This document shows, one piece after another, positions 44,835 through 53,249 of a stretch of 64,000 bases of DNA; position 1 is the stretch's first letter; each line of letters opens with the position of its first letter. Source of the DNA: Pontibacter ummariensis (GTDB lineage Bacteria; Bacteroidota; Bacteroidia; Cytophagales; Hymenobacteraceae); the NCBI RefSeq assembly GCF_900188175.1, contig NZ_FZOQ01000010.1:1-64000 (forward strand), written 5' to 3'. The notes beneath the pieces were generated by a model. The model was not told where the DNA came from. It saw nothing but the letters and a program-made list of their open reading frames with translations, and ran no database searches. The position numbers and the translations under genes are program-made.

Positions 44835-45644
44835 TTAAGAGCGGGCCGGCTTATCGGCAATGGGAGCGTTACTTTTCTCCAGCGCTTCGCGCATGGCTTT
44901 TACCTGCTCCTCATCCGTCACCAGAAACTCGAACTCCGACAGCTGCCCCACGCTGGACATAGGAGGGTAATTTTTGCGGAACCTCATCGTTCCATCCACT
45001 TTTTTACGGGCAGAGGCATGTACTTCCTTTACGCCGGTTTTCGAAATAATCTCATACACATTTCCTGCATTGATTCCGCTACCTGGCATAATGACCAGCT
45101 TATCACCGGCTTTCTCCACGAGTGCTCTGATCAATGCTGTACCCTGTAAAGCTGTTTGTTCCTGCCCCGATGTTAGCAGCCTGTCTACCTTCAAGCAGAT
45201 CAAGTCATTCAGGGCTTTGAAGGGATCAGGGGTAAGATCAAAGGCCCGGTGAAAGGTAACACTCAGGGGGCGGGCAAGCACCATCAGTTCCTGCATCCTT
45301 TCCGTATCTACCTCACCGTCTTCTTTTAGCATGCCCAGCACCACGCCATCAGCGCCCAGGCGCTTGGCCATGGCAATGTCATGCTTCAGGATCTCAAACT
45401 CCAGGTCTGAGTACAGGAAATCACCTCTCCGCGGGCGAATCAGCACGTGTAAGCCAATGCTTATGTTTTTACGGGTCACTTCTATCAAACCCGCACTGGG
45501 GGTCGTTCCCCCTTCCACCAAACTGTCACAGAGCTCCACGCGCTGCGCCCCCCCCTGCTCTGCGGCCAGGGCAGAGCGCACGGATTCTACACAAATCTCC
45601 AGCGCCCCGCCTTGTCCCTTTGAGCTATAGCTTGCTTTTTGCAT
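44835..45644 (-). CDS. cutC: CutC-family TIM-barrel protein
   Basis: 269 residues from the ATG at 45644 (a TTG sits one codon before). Family signatures ALEICVESVRSALAAEQGG, RVELCDSLVEGGTTPS, VTFHRAFD and MPGSGINAGN plus EVHASARKKV. No signal peptide, so cytoplasmic. It overlaps the end of the glycosylasparaginase gene by 20 bp, pointing to translational coupling and a shared pathway. The name refers to copper, but in E. coli the cutC copper phenotype was traced to the small RNA MicL encoded at its 3' end, so the enzyme's true role is open. Here a role in handling the asparagine-linked GlcNAc product is a reasonable hypothesis. Confidence 0.9.
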   Translation of the reverse strand: MQKASYSSKGQGGALEICVESVRSALAAEQGGAQRVELCDSLVEGGTTPSAGLIEVTRKNISIGLHVLIRPRRGDFLYSDLEFEILKHDIAMAKRLGADGVVLGMLKEDGEVDTERMQELMVLARPLSVTFHRAFDLTPDPFKALNDLICLKVDRLLTSGQEQTALQGTALIRALVEKAGDKLVIMPGSGINAGNVYEIISKTGVKEVHASARKKVDGTMRFRKNYPPMSSVGQLSEFEFLVTDEEQVKAMREALEKSNAPIADKPARS

Positions 45645-46602
45645 CAATCAGCTTTTTAGTAGTCTGGTCCAGCACAGCATAATTAAAGCCCTTCTGGATG
45701 CAGTACCCGCCATACTCACCCTGCTTGTTCAGGGCTATAAAGCCCACCTGCAGGTCTTTCACATTCTTCTGCTTCGAAATGATGCGCTCTACAGCCAGCC
45801 TGCAGGCTTTTTCAGGGGAATTGCCCTGCCGCATCAGTTCCACCACCAGGTGGCTTCCCACCATCCGGATCACGGCCTCGCCTAGTCCCGTAGCGGTGGC
45901 GGCCCCAACTTCGTTGTCCACGAAAAGCCCGGCACCAATGATGGGAGAGTCGCCCACACGCCCGTGCATTTTATAAGAAGCGCCACTGGTTGTACAGGCT
46001 CCCGCCAGGTTGCCATGGGCGTCTAAAGCAAGCAAGCCAATGGTATCATGGTTTTCGATGTTCACAACCGGCTTATACTGCGACTGCTTTAACCACTCTT
46101 TCCAGTCCCGCTCAGACTCTGGTGTCAGCAGGTTTTCCTTCGGGAAGCCTTTTGAAAGGGCAAACTGCAAAGCGCCCTCCCCTACCAGCATCACGTGCGG
46201 GGTATCCTCCATCACCTTTCGGGCAACAGAGATCGGGTGTTTGATGTGCTGCAGAAAAGCTACGGCCCCACAATTGCTGTCCTTGTCCATGATGCAGGCG
46301 TCCAGCGTTACCTTCCCTTCCCGATCAGGGTAGCCACCATAGCCAACTGTCCGCACATTGGGGTCCCCTTCCGGCACCCTTACACCTGCCTCCACGGCAT
46401 CCAGGGCCTGCCCCCCCTGGGACAGAATTTTCCAGGCCGCCTCATTGGCTGGCATGCCATGGTTCCAGGTAGAGATTACGACAGGCTTGTTGCCCGCGCC
46501 TTTTCCCAACACCCCTGCGAATGCTTTTTCAATCGGATAAAGCCCTGTTAACAAAGTGGTACCCAGAGCGGACACTTTCAGGAAGTTACGTCTGCTGTTC
46601 AT
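45625..46602 (-). CDS. N4-(beta-N-acetylglucosaminyl)-L-asparaginase (glycosylasparaginase)
   Basis: 325 residues. Twin-arginine signal (SRRNFLKVSALGTTLLTG). Ntn-hydrolase that cleaves itself in two: the cut falls before Thr187 in ENHDTIGLLALD, followed by GACTTSGASYKMHGRVGDSP with the substrate-binding Arg and Asp. DGNxGAVAFLQ-type segment (DSNCGAVAFLQHIKHP) precedes it. It splits GlcNAc-Asn, the last link of N-glycoproteins, into aspartate and 1-amino-GlcNAc. This is the clearest N-glycan marker of region 2. A candidate operator TGAAAGCGTTTAAG lies 89 bp upstream. Confidence 0.93.
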   Translation of the reverse strand: MNSRRNFLKVSALGTTLLTGLYPIEKAFAGVLGKGAGNKPVVISTWNHGMPANEAAWKILSQGGQALDAVEAGVRVPEGDPNVRTVGYGGYPDREGKVTLDACIMDKDSNCGAVAFLQHIKHPISVARKVMEDTPHVMLVGEGALQFALSKGFPKENLLTPESERDWKEWLKQSQYKPVVNIENHDTIGLLALDAHGNLAGACTTSGASYKMHGRVGDSPIIGAGLFVDNEVGAATATGLGEAVIRMVGSHLVVELMRQGNSPEKACRLAVERIISKQKNVKDLQVGFIALNKQGEYGGYCIQKGFNYAVLDQTTKKLIDAKSKL

Positions 46603-46690
46603 TAAACTTTAAAATGTAGGTGAGTATATGATATAGAATAGTCTGAAAAAAACTGTGGTGAACTTCTGAATAACCGAAGCAAGCTTTTTA

Positions 46691-46704
46691 TGAAAGCGTT
46701 TAAG
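46691..46704. promoter_or_regulatory. Candidate LacI-type operator upstream of glycosylasparaginase
   Basis: TGAAAGCGTTTAAG, differing by one base in the core from the susC site TGAAAGCGCTTAAAG at 43166. Confidence 0.45.
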
Positions 46705-46983
46705 TTGTGGTTGATGTGTTGTTAAAATTTCCCGGAGGCTCTAACAGCAAAAAGCGCAGAACTAAATATTGCTGTTAAAAGCATAAGAACAAAGTAAAGG
46801 GCGCTCTTCCTTTCCCTTCTCCCTAACAGGCACAGCTCCCCCGTCTCCTGCTATTGCCTTTTGTGACTGTACAGCCGGCCTGGATTCCTTCCTTTGCGCC
46901 CCTCTTACTTGCCCGATGCGCTGGCTAAGACGCGGAAAGGCACAGGCAACACCTATATAAGCCGTCCTGCTCTAACAGCGGTT

Positions 46984-46993
46984 TAAACGTTTA
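46984..46993. promoter_or_regulatory. Candidate LacI-type operator upstream of GH92
   Basis: TAAACGTTTA, a perfect 10-bp palindrome with a central CG, within GTTTAAACGTTTATG. Confidence 0.4.
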
Positions 46994-47046
46994 TGCTTCA
47001 ATTATATGTATTTTCTCCTATAGAAAGCAAGTGTTGTGACTTTAGC

Positions 47047-47077
47047 TTGTGATTATTGCTAAAACGGTTTACCTTTA
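47047..47077 (+). promoter_or_regulatory. Promoter of the GH92-GH76-GH125 operon with operator in the spacer
   Basis: TTG (47047-47049), 20 bases, then TACCTTTA (47070-47077): seven of eight bases fit the Bacteroidota pattern and the spacing is right. AAACGGTTT (47062-47070), a palindrome with a central G, lies between the two boxes, where a bound repressor would block the polymerase. The ATG is 63 bp downstream of the -7 box. Confidence 0.5.
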
Positions 47078-47140
47078 GTAGAGCGAACAAATGAGTGCGC
47101 TATCGCTTACCTTCTGTTTCATTCCTTGAATGTATACCTG

Positions 47141-49456
47141 ATGAAAAAGAGCCTCCTCCCAGCTTTACTACTCACGCCCCTGCTCGCCTTCGCGCAAGCG
47201 GGTCCTGCTCAAAACCTAGTAAAGTACGTAAACCCGATGATTGGCACGGCCAAGATGGGGCACACCTATCCCGGCGCCACGGTGCCTTTTGGCATGGTAC
47301 AGCTAAGCCCGGACACCGATACCATTCCCTACGAGGTGAACGGGCAGTACAACAAGGACGTGTACAAGTACTGCGCGGGCTACCAGTATGACGACAACAC
47401 GATTGTTGGCTTTAGCCACACGCATTTCAGTGGTACCGGCCACTCTGATCTTGGCGATTTTCTCATCGCCCCTACCACCGGAAAGCTACAACTGAACCCG
47501 GGCACGGAAGACCGGCCCGAGAGCGGCTATCGTTCCGCGTTCTCGCATGCCAATGAAACAGCGGAGCCTGCTTACTACAAAGTAAAACTGGACGACCACA
47601 ATATCCTGGCCGAGCTGACGACCTCTAACCGCGTGGGCATGCACCAGTACACTTTCCCGAAATCAGAGGAGGCCCATATCATACTCGACCTGATGTCGGG
47701 TATCTACAACTACGACGAGAAGACCTCCTGGACCTTTGTGCGGGTAGAGAACGATACACTCATCACAGGTTACCGCCAGACGAACGGCTGGGCCAGAACG
47801 CGTACCGTGTATTTTGCCATGGCCTTCAATAAGCCTTTCTACCAATACGGCAACAAGGACTATTCTGCCCCGCAGGTATACAAGGGCTTCTGGCGCAAGT
47901 TCGACCAGACAAAGAACTTCCCGGAATTTGCCGGCAAGAAGCTCAGAGCCTACTTCGACTTTAAGACCGAGGAAGGCGAAAAGATAAAAGTAAAGTTCGC
48001 CCTCTCCCCGGTAAGCACAGCGGGCGCGCTGGCCAACATGCGTGCCGAGATACCGCATTGGGATTTTGAGCGCGTGAAACAGGAGGGGCAGGCAGCCTGG
48101 AACAAGGAGCTCAACAAAGTGGTCGTAAAGGCCAGCCAGGATGATCTTGTCAACTTCTACACCGCGATGTACCATGCCTTTCTAGGCCCGACAACTTACA
48201 TGGATGTGGACGGAAAGTACCGTGGCCTCGACATGAACGTGCACCAGGCAAAGGATTTCACGAACTACACCAGCTTCTCGCTCTGGGACACCTACCGTAC
48301 CCTGCACCCGCTCTTTAACATCCTGCAGCCAGCCCGCAATACTGACATGGTAAAGTCGATGCTGGCGCATTACGACCAGAGCGTGCACCGCATGCTGCCG
48401 GTGTGGTCGCACTACGCGAATGAGAACTGGTGCATGATCGGCTACCATGCCGTGCCGGTAATTGCCGATGCTGTGATAAAAGGGAACGCTGACTTTGATG
48501 TGAACAAAGCCCTGGAAGCCTGTGTGACCACTGCCCGCAACAACTACTACGACGGCCTGAACTACTACATGGAAATGGGCTATGTGCCGGAGGATAAAAA
48601 CAGTTCTTCTGTTTCTAAAACGCTGGAGTACGCTTACGATGACTGGTGCATCGCACAAATGGCAAAGAAGCTTAACCGCCAGGACATCTATGAGGAGTTC
48701 ATGCAGCGGGCCAGTAGTTACAAGAACGTGTACGATGCCGGGTCCGGTTATATGCGTCCGAAGCTGAGCGACGGCAGCTGGAAAAAAGAGTTCGACCCGC
48801 TCGACACACACGGGCAGGGCTTTATAGAAGGCAACTCCTGGAACTACAGCCTCTACGTGCCCCATGATCCGGCACAGATGATCGCGATGATGGGCGGCAA
48901 GCAACGCTTCGCGCAGCACCTGGACTCCCTCTTTACCATGGAGCTACCGGATAAGTACTTTGCCAACACAGAGGATATCTCCCGCGAAGGGATCATCGGC
49001 AACTACGTGCACGGCAACGAGCCTTCCCACCACGTGGCTTACCTTTATAACTGGACAGACCAGCCCTGGAAAACACAGGAGCGCATCCGCATGGTGCTAA
49101 AGGCCATGTACAAGCCCACAGTAGACGGATTGGGCGGCAACGACGATTTCGGGCAGATGAGCGCCTGGTACATCTTCAGTGCCCTTGGCTTTTACCCGGT
49201 GGCCCCCGGATCTGATCATTACGCTATCGGAAGCCCAGCCGTGCAATCTGCGAGCATCAACCTGGAGAATGGCAAGACCTTTACGGTGGACGTGAAAAAC
49301 CAAAAGGACAAGCACGTGTATGTGCAGAAGCTGGAACTGAACGGGCGGCCCCTCCACCGCAGCTACCTGACGCACAAGGAAATTATGGACGGGGGTAAAA
49401 TCACCTTTTACATGGGGCCGCGGCCAAACAAGAAACTAATGACCATGGCCCGTTAA
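47141..49456 (+). CDS. GH92 alpha-mannosidase
   Basis: 771 residues from the ATG at 47141, which starts a signal peptide (MKKSLLPALLLTPLLAFAQA); the longer frame begins with a TTG. N-terminal sandwich KYVNPMIGTAKMGHTYPGA and IVGFSHTHFSGTGHSDLGDF. Catalytic-domain signatures HGNEPSHHVAYLYNW near residue 623 and GGNDDFGQMSAWYIFSALG near 665. First gene of a four-gene plus-strand operon with GH76 and GH125, so its job is probably to trim the alpha-1,2/1,3-mannose branches so that the alpha-1,6 backbone can be cut. Confidence 0.95.
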   Translation: MKKSLLPALLLTPLLAFAQAGPAQNLVKYVNPMIGTAKMGHTYPGATVPFGMVQLSPDTDTIPYEVNGQYNKDVYKYCAGYQYDDNTIVGFSHTHFSGTGHSDLGDFLIAPTTGKLQLNPGTEDRPESGYRSAFSHANETAEPAYYKVKLDDHNILAELTTSNRVGMHQYTFPKSEEAHIILDLMSGIYNYDEKTSWTFVRVENDTLITGYRQTNGWARTRTVYFAMAFNKPFYQYGNKDYSAPQVYKGFWRKFDQTKNFPEFAGKKLRAYFDFKTEEGEKIKVKFALSPVSTAGALANMRAEIPHWDFERVKQEGQAAWNKELNKVVVKASQDDLVNFYTAMYHAFLGPTTYMDVDGKYRGLDMNVHQAKDFTNYTSFSLWDTYRTLHPLFNILQPARNTDMVKSMLAHYDQSVHRMLPVWSHYANENWCMIGYHAVPVIADAVIKGNADFDVNKALEACVTTARNNYYDGLNYYMEMGYVPEDKNSSSVSKTLEYAYDDWCIAQMAKKLNRQDIYEEFMQRASSYKNVYDAGSGYMRPKLSDGSWKKEFDPLDTHGQGFIEGNSWNYSLYVPHDPAQMIAMMGGKQRFAQHLDSLFTMELPDKYFANTEDISREGIIGNYVHGNEPSHHVAYLYNWTDQPWKTQERIRMVLKAMYKPTVDGLGGNDDFGQMSAWYIFSALGFYPVAPGSDHYAIGSPAVQSASINLENGKTFTVDVKNQKDKHVYVQKLELNGRPLHRSYLTHKEIMDGGKITFYMGPRPNKKLMTMAR

Positions 49457-49500
49457 GCCCCCGCAAAACAGAACCACGACCAAATCAACATATTGACCCT

Positions 49501-50337
49501 ATGAAAAAAGTGTTCCTAGCCCTTGCCGTTATGCTCAGTCTTCACTTCACTGGTGCCAGTGCCCAGACTTTCCGTGTGGCCACTTATAACATTCGGTACG
49601 ATAACAAAAGCGACACCTTAAACGCCTGGCATAAGCGGTTGCCCGTGATGACGGACCTGATCAAGTTTCACGACTTCGATATTTTTGGCTCACAGGAAGG
49701 GCTGCACCATCAGTTGGAAGCCCTTGCGATAGGCCTGGAAGATTATGCCTATATTGGTGTAGGCAGGGACGACGGCAAGCAAGCCGGTGAGTTTTCCGCC
49801 ATTTTCTACAAGAAAGACAAGTTCAGATTGCTGCAAAAAGGAAACTTCTGGCTATCACCTGTTACGGACAGGCCCAACAAAGGCTGGGATGCGGCCCTGC
49901 CGCGCATCTGTTCCTGGGGGCAGTTTCAGGATATAGCCTCTGGTTTTAAATTTTACCTCTTTAACGTGCACTTCGATCACCAGGGCGTGCAGGCGCGGAA
50001 AGAAAGCGCTAAGCTGGTCTTACATCAGATAAAGAAAATTGCAGGGGATACCCCTGTTGTGTTAACAGGTGACTTTAACCTGGACCAGACAGACGAAGGC
50101 TACGCTGTTCTTAGTAAGTCTAACCTGGTGCAGGATGCCTATAACCTGTCCCCGGTCCGGTATGCTCCAAACGGCACTTTTAACGGCTTTAACATCAATA
50201 TAAAGTCAGACAAGAGGATCGACCATATCTTTCTAACGCCTCATTTCAAGACAAAACGCTATGGTATCCTGACCGATAGCTACCAAGGGCAGCTCCCCTC
50301 CGACCATTTCCCTGTTGCCATAGAGGTTGCATATTAA
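49501..50337 (+). CDS. Secreted endonuclease/exonuclease/phosphatase-family protein
   Basis: 278 residues, signal peptide ending TGASAQ. EEP-fold motifs are complete: ATYNIRYDN, GSQEGLHHQ (metal Glu), FDHQGVQARKESAKL, LTGDFNLDQT, RIDHIFLT and SDHFPVAIEV. Lies 44 bp after GH92 and 59 bp before GH76. In a mannan operon a phosphodiesterase that removes mannose-phosphate or GPI-type phosphodiesters from yeast-like glycans is an attractive role. Nuclease activity cannot be excluded. Confidence 0.85.
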   Translation: MKKVFLALAVMLSLHFTGASAQTFRVATYNIRYDNKSDTLNAWHKRLPVMTDLIKFHDFDIFGSQEGLHHQLEALAIGLEDYAYIGVGRDDGKQAGEFSAIFYKKDKFRLLQKGNFWLSPVTDRPNKGWDAALPRICSWGQFQDIASGFKFYLFNVHFDHQGVQARKESAKLVLHQIKKIAGDTPVVLTGDFNLDQTDEGYAVLSKSNLVQDAYNLSPVRYAPNGTFNGFNINIKSDKRIDHIFLTPHFKTKRYGILTDSYQGQLPSDHFPVAIEVAY

Positions 50338-50396
50338 GATTAGGCAGGAGAAACAGAAACGCGAACGAGATAAACTTAAAAACGAAATTCAACAAC

Positions 50397-51560
50397 ATGT
50401 CGAAAGTAGTCCAGGTTACCGGTGTTCTTGCGCTTGTATCAGGTAGTTTGTTACTAAGCGCCTGTGGCTTGAACGGGAAAGAGTCTCCAAGTGCAGTCAG
50501 CACTCCAGTGCAGGCAGCAAACGTTTGGGCCTCTCGGGCAGATACCGCACAGAAAGCCTTGCAGGAACATTTCTGGTCGCCCACGGCCAATTACTTCCAT
50601 AAGGACAACAAAGGTGACGCCTCTTTTAACTACTGGTGGCAAGCCCATGCCTTGGATGCCCTCTGCGATGCCTACAGCCGCACAAAGGATGAGCAGTACC
50701 TTACCCTGATGAACAGCTTACACGATGGAGTAAGGGCTAAGAACGGAAACACCTTTGAGAACAACTACTACGACGACATGGAGTGGATGGCGCTGGCATG
50801 CCTGCGGGCCTACCAACTGACCGGCGACGAAAAATACAGGGCAACGGTGGATACCTTATGGACAGACATAAAAACAGGATGGAGTGACTACATGGGCGGA
50901 GGCATTAGCTGGAAGAAGGACCAGCGGGACTACAAAAACACCCCCGCCAATGCCCCGGCCAGCATTCTTGCCGCCCGCCTGTACCAACTGGACCAAAAGC
51001 CTGAGGACCTGGAGTGGGCGCTTAAGATCTACGACTGGCAGCAACGGAACCTGGTAGACCCTGCAACGGGGCTCGTGTGGGACGGCAAAAATCGCCAAGG
51101 TGACAACAAAATTGACAAAGACTGGAAGTTTACTTACTGCCAGGGTGTTTATATTGGGGCAGGCCTGGAGCTATACAAGATCACAAAACAACAGGAATAC
51201 CTGGACGCCTCTGTCCGGACGGCTGACTACGTCCTGAGCAGTACTGACTTCACAAAAAATGGTGTGCTGCTGGAGCGCGGCAAAGGAGATGGTGGCCTGT
51301 TTAAGGGCATACTCATTCGCTACCTGACGCAACTGGCATTGTCAGACTACCCTAGTTCTGAAAGCCGCAACAGGTATAAGGCGTTTATAGCCAGCAACGG
51401 CGAGGTACTGTGGCACAGCGGGACGCACCGGCCTACCCTTTTATTTGGCGAAAGCTGGGGCACACAACCGCCCGCAGACCAGACAGACAGCTCCGTGCAG
51501 CTAAGCGGGGTAATGCTAACGGAAGCCCTCGCCCTGTTGGAGCAGGAAGAGGAGTTATAG
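50397..51560 (+). CDS. GH76 endo-alpha-1,6-mannanase
   Basis: 387 residues, lipoprotein signal (VLALVSGSLLLSAC). GH76 fold with the catalytic Asp pair in NNYYDDMEWMALACLRAY near residue 124. Supporting motifs are NTPANAPASILAARLYQL, TYCQGVYIGAGLELYK and KGDGGLFKGILIRYL. Cuts the alpha-1,6-mannan backbone, most likely at the cell surface since it is lipidated. The next gene's longest open frame overlaps its end, but that gene's true start lies 59 bp downstream. Confidence 0.92.
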   Translation: MSKVVQVTGVLALVSGSLLLSACGLNGKESPSAVSTPVQAANVWASRADTAQKALQEHFWSPTANYFHKDNKGDASFNYWWQAHALDALCDAYSRTKDEQYLTLMNSLHDGVRAKNGNTFENNYYDDMEWMALACLRAYQLTGDEKYRATVDTLWTDIKTGWSDYMGGGISWKKDQRDYKNTPANAPASILAARLYQLDQKPEDLEWALKIYDWQQRNLVDPATGLVWDGKNRQGDNKIDKDWKFTYCQGVYIGAGLELYKITKQQEYLDASVRTADYVLSSTDFTKNGVLLERGKGDGGLFKGILIRYLTQLALSDYPSSESRNRYKAFIASNGEVLWHSGTHRPTLLFGESWGTQPPADQTDSSVQLSGVMLTEALALLEQEEEL

Positions 51561-51619
51561 TACACGCAAAAGAACTTAGCAGAACACACAAAAGCTTATC
51601 CATAACATCTGTAAATATT

Positions 51620-53035
51620 ATGAACAGGAGAACTTTTATACAGAGCTCAGCACTGCTTGGTGCCGGCTTATACCTGAGCCCGATGTCTGTCGCTGCCTCG
51701 GCTGGTTTCCCTTTGGTACGCGTGTCCGGGCAAAAGCGCAACTTCCAGAGCAAGTCTGTGGAGAACGCCATCGGCGAGTTCAAGCGAAAGGTAAAGGACA
51801 AAGAGCTGGCCTGGCTATTTGAGAACTGCTTCCCCAACACCCTTGACACGACGGTAACCTATACGACCAAAAACGGGCGCCCCGACACGTATGTAATTAC
51901 CGGGGACATAGATGCCATGTGGCTTCGGGACAGTTCGGCCCAGGTGTGGCCTTACCTCAAGTTCATTAAAAAGGATGAGCCCCTCCGCCAGTTGGTCGCA
52001 GGGGTGATCAACCGGCAGACCTACAGCATCCTCCGCGATCCTTATGCAAACGCCTTTTATGACGACAACAACAAGGTGGGCGAGTGGAGCAAGGACCTGA
52101 CCGACATGAAGCCGGGCATACACGAGCGCAAGTGGGAGATTGACTCACTGTGCTACCCTATCCGACTGGCGCACGCGTACTGGAGCATCACCGGAGACAC
52201 CAAGCCCTTTGACGCGGAGTGGCAAAAAGCGATAAAGGCCACCCTGAAAACCTTTAAAGAGCAGCAACGCAAGGATGGACCGGGCCCTTACAAATTCCAG
52301 CGCGAAACAGCCTGGGCCACCGATGGTGTTCCGATGAGTGGTTACGGTTACCCGATAAAACCAGTGGGCCTCATCTGCTCTATCTTCAGGCCAAGCGACG
52401 ACGCCACCATTTATCCTTTCCTGATCCCCTCCAACTTTTTTGCCGTGACCAGCTTGCGTCAGGCTGCCACCATGATGGAGCGGGTAGCAGGTGACAAGGG
52501 TACCGCCCGCGAGCTGACCGCCCTCGCGGATGAAGTAGAGAAAGCCTTGGCGGAACATGCTGTAGTGGACCATCCGCGCTTCGGAAAAGTATATGCCTAC
52601 GAAGTGAACGGCTTTGGCAGCTATAACCTGATGGATGACGCCAATGTGCCTAGCCTGCTGTCGTTACCGTATTTAGGAGCCGTTAGCGCAACAGACCCTG
52701 TTTATCTGAACACCCGCAAGATGCTGCTCTCTGAAGACAACCCCTTCTTCTTTAAAGGCAAGGCTGGTGAAGGCATTGGCGGCCCACACGTGGGGATGGA
52801 CATGATCTGGCCGATGAGCATTACCATGCGGGGGCTTACCAGCACAAACGAGCAGGAAATAAAAAGCTGTATCGCCATGTTGAAGGCCACCCACGGGGGC
52901 ACCGGCTTCATGCACGAGTCTTTCCATAAGGACGATCCGAAAAACTTTACCCGCTCCTGGTTTGCCTGGGCGAACACCCTCTTCGGCGAGTTCCTCTGGA
53001 AAACTTTTGAGGAGAACCCTAAGCTGCTAGCGTAA
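51620..53035 (+). CDS. GH125 exo-alpha-1,6-mannosidase
   Basis: 471 residues from the ATG at 51620, which begins a twin-arginine-type signal (MNRRTFIQSSALLGAGLYLS). The longer open frame would run through the GH76 gene. GH125 signatures: DIDAMWLRDSSAQVWPYLKF near residue 95, KWEIDSLCYPIRLAHAYW, DGVPMSGYGYPIKPVGLICS and GGPHVGMDMIWPMS. Removes single alpha-1,6-mannose units and would finish the fragments made by GH76. Last gene of the operon, followed by a strong bidirectional terminator. Confidence 0.94.
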   Translation: MNRRTFIQSSALLGAGLYLSPMSVAASAGFPLVRVSGQKRNFQSKSVENAIGEFKRKVKDKELAWLFENCFPNTLDTTVTYTTKNGRPDTYVITGDIDAMWLRDSSAQVWPYLKFIKKDEPLRQLVAGVINRQTYSILRDPYANAFYDDNNKVGEWSKDLTDMKPGIHERKWEIDSLCYPIRLAHAYWSITGDTKPFDAEWQKAIKATLKTFKEQQRKDGPGPYKFQRETAWATDGVPMSGYGYPIKPVGLICSIFRPSDDATIYPFLIPSNFFAVTSLRQAATMMERVAGDKGTARELTALADEVEKALAEHAVVDHPRFGKVYAYEVNGFGSYNLMDDANVPSLLSLPYLGAVSATDPVYLNTRKMLLSEDNPFFFKGKAGEGIGGPHVGMDMIWPMSITMRGLTSTNEQEIKSCIAMLKATHGGTGFMHESFHKDDPKNFTRSWFAWANTLFGEFLWKTFEENPKLLA

Positions 53036-53066
53036 GTACTCCGCTGCGTAGACCTACATGGTGGGC

Positions 53067-53113
53067 ATAAACAAAAAGAGAAATGCTACCACAGCATTTC
53101 TCTTTTTGTTTAT
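53067..53113. terminator. Bidirectional terminator between GH125 and GH43
   Basis: 21-bp perfect stem (53067-53087 against 53093-53113) with a 5-base loop ACCAC. It is AT-rich at the base and ends in CTTTTTGTTT; AAACAAAAAG on the other side serves the converging operon. Confidence 0.9.
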
Positions 53114-53249
53114 CGAGTAGCTATCTGACACAGCGTTGGAAGCTATACAGGTTCTTTTTCTTTTATAAAAGGTCCGTAGCAGTATGGTTTTGTTTTTCGT
53201 TTAGGTGCTGCTGGTGCTGACCTGCTTCAGGAAAACAATATCCGCGAGC

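Larger units (their letters stand above)
46603..47140. other. 538-bp divergent intergenic region
   Basis: Lies between the glycosylasparaginase and GH92 operons. It holds three LacI-type palindromes (46691, 46984, 47062) and one good promoter (47047-47077). The middle part, about 46730-46980, shows no gene or repeat that I can support. Confidence 0.5.

Noticed and set aside
51410..51619. Longer N-terminus for the GH125 gene
   Set aside because: Would overlap the GH76 coding end, and the real twin-arginine signal begins at 51620.
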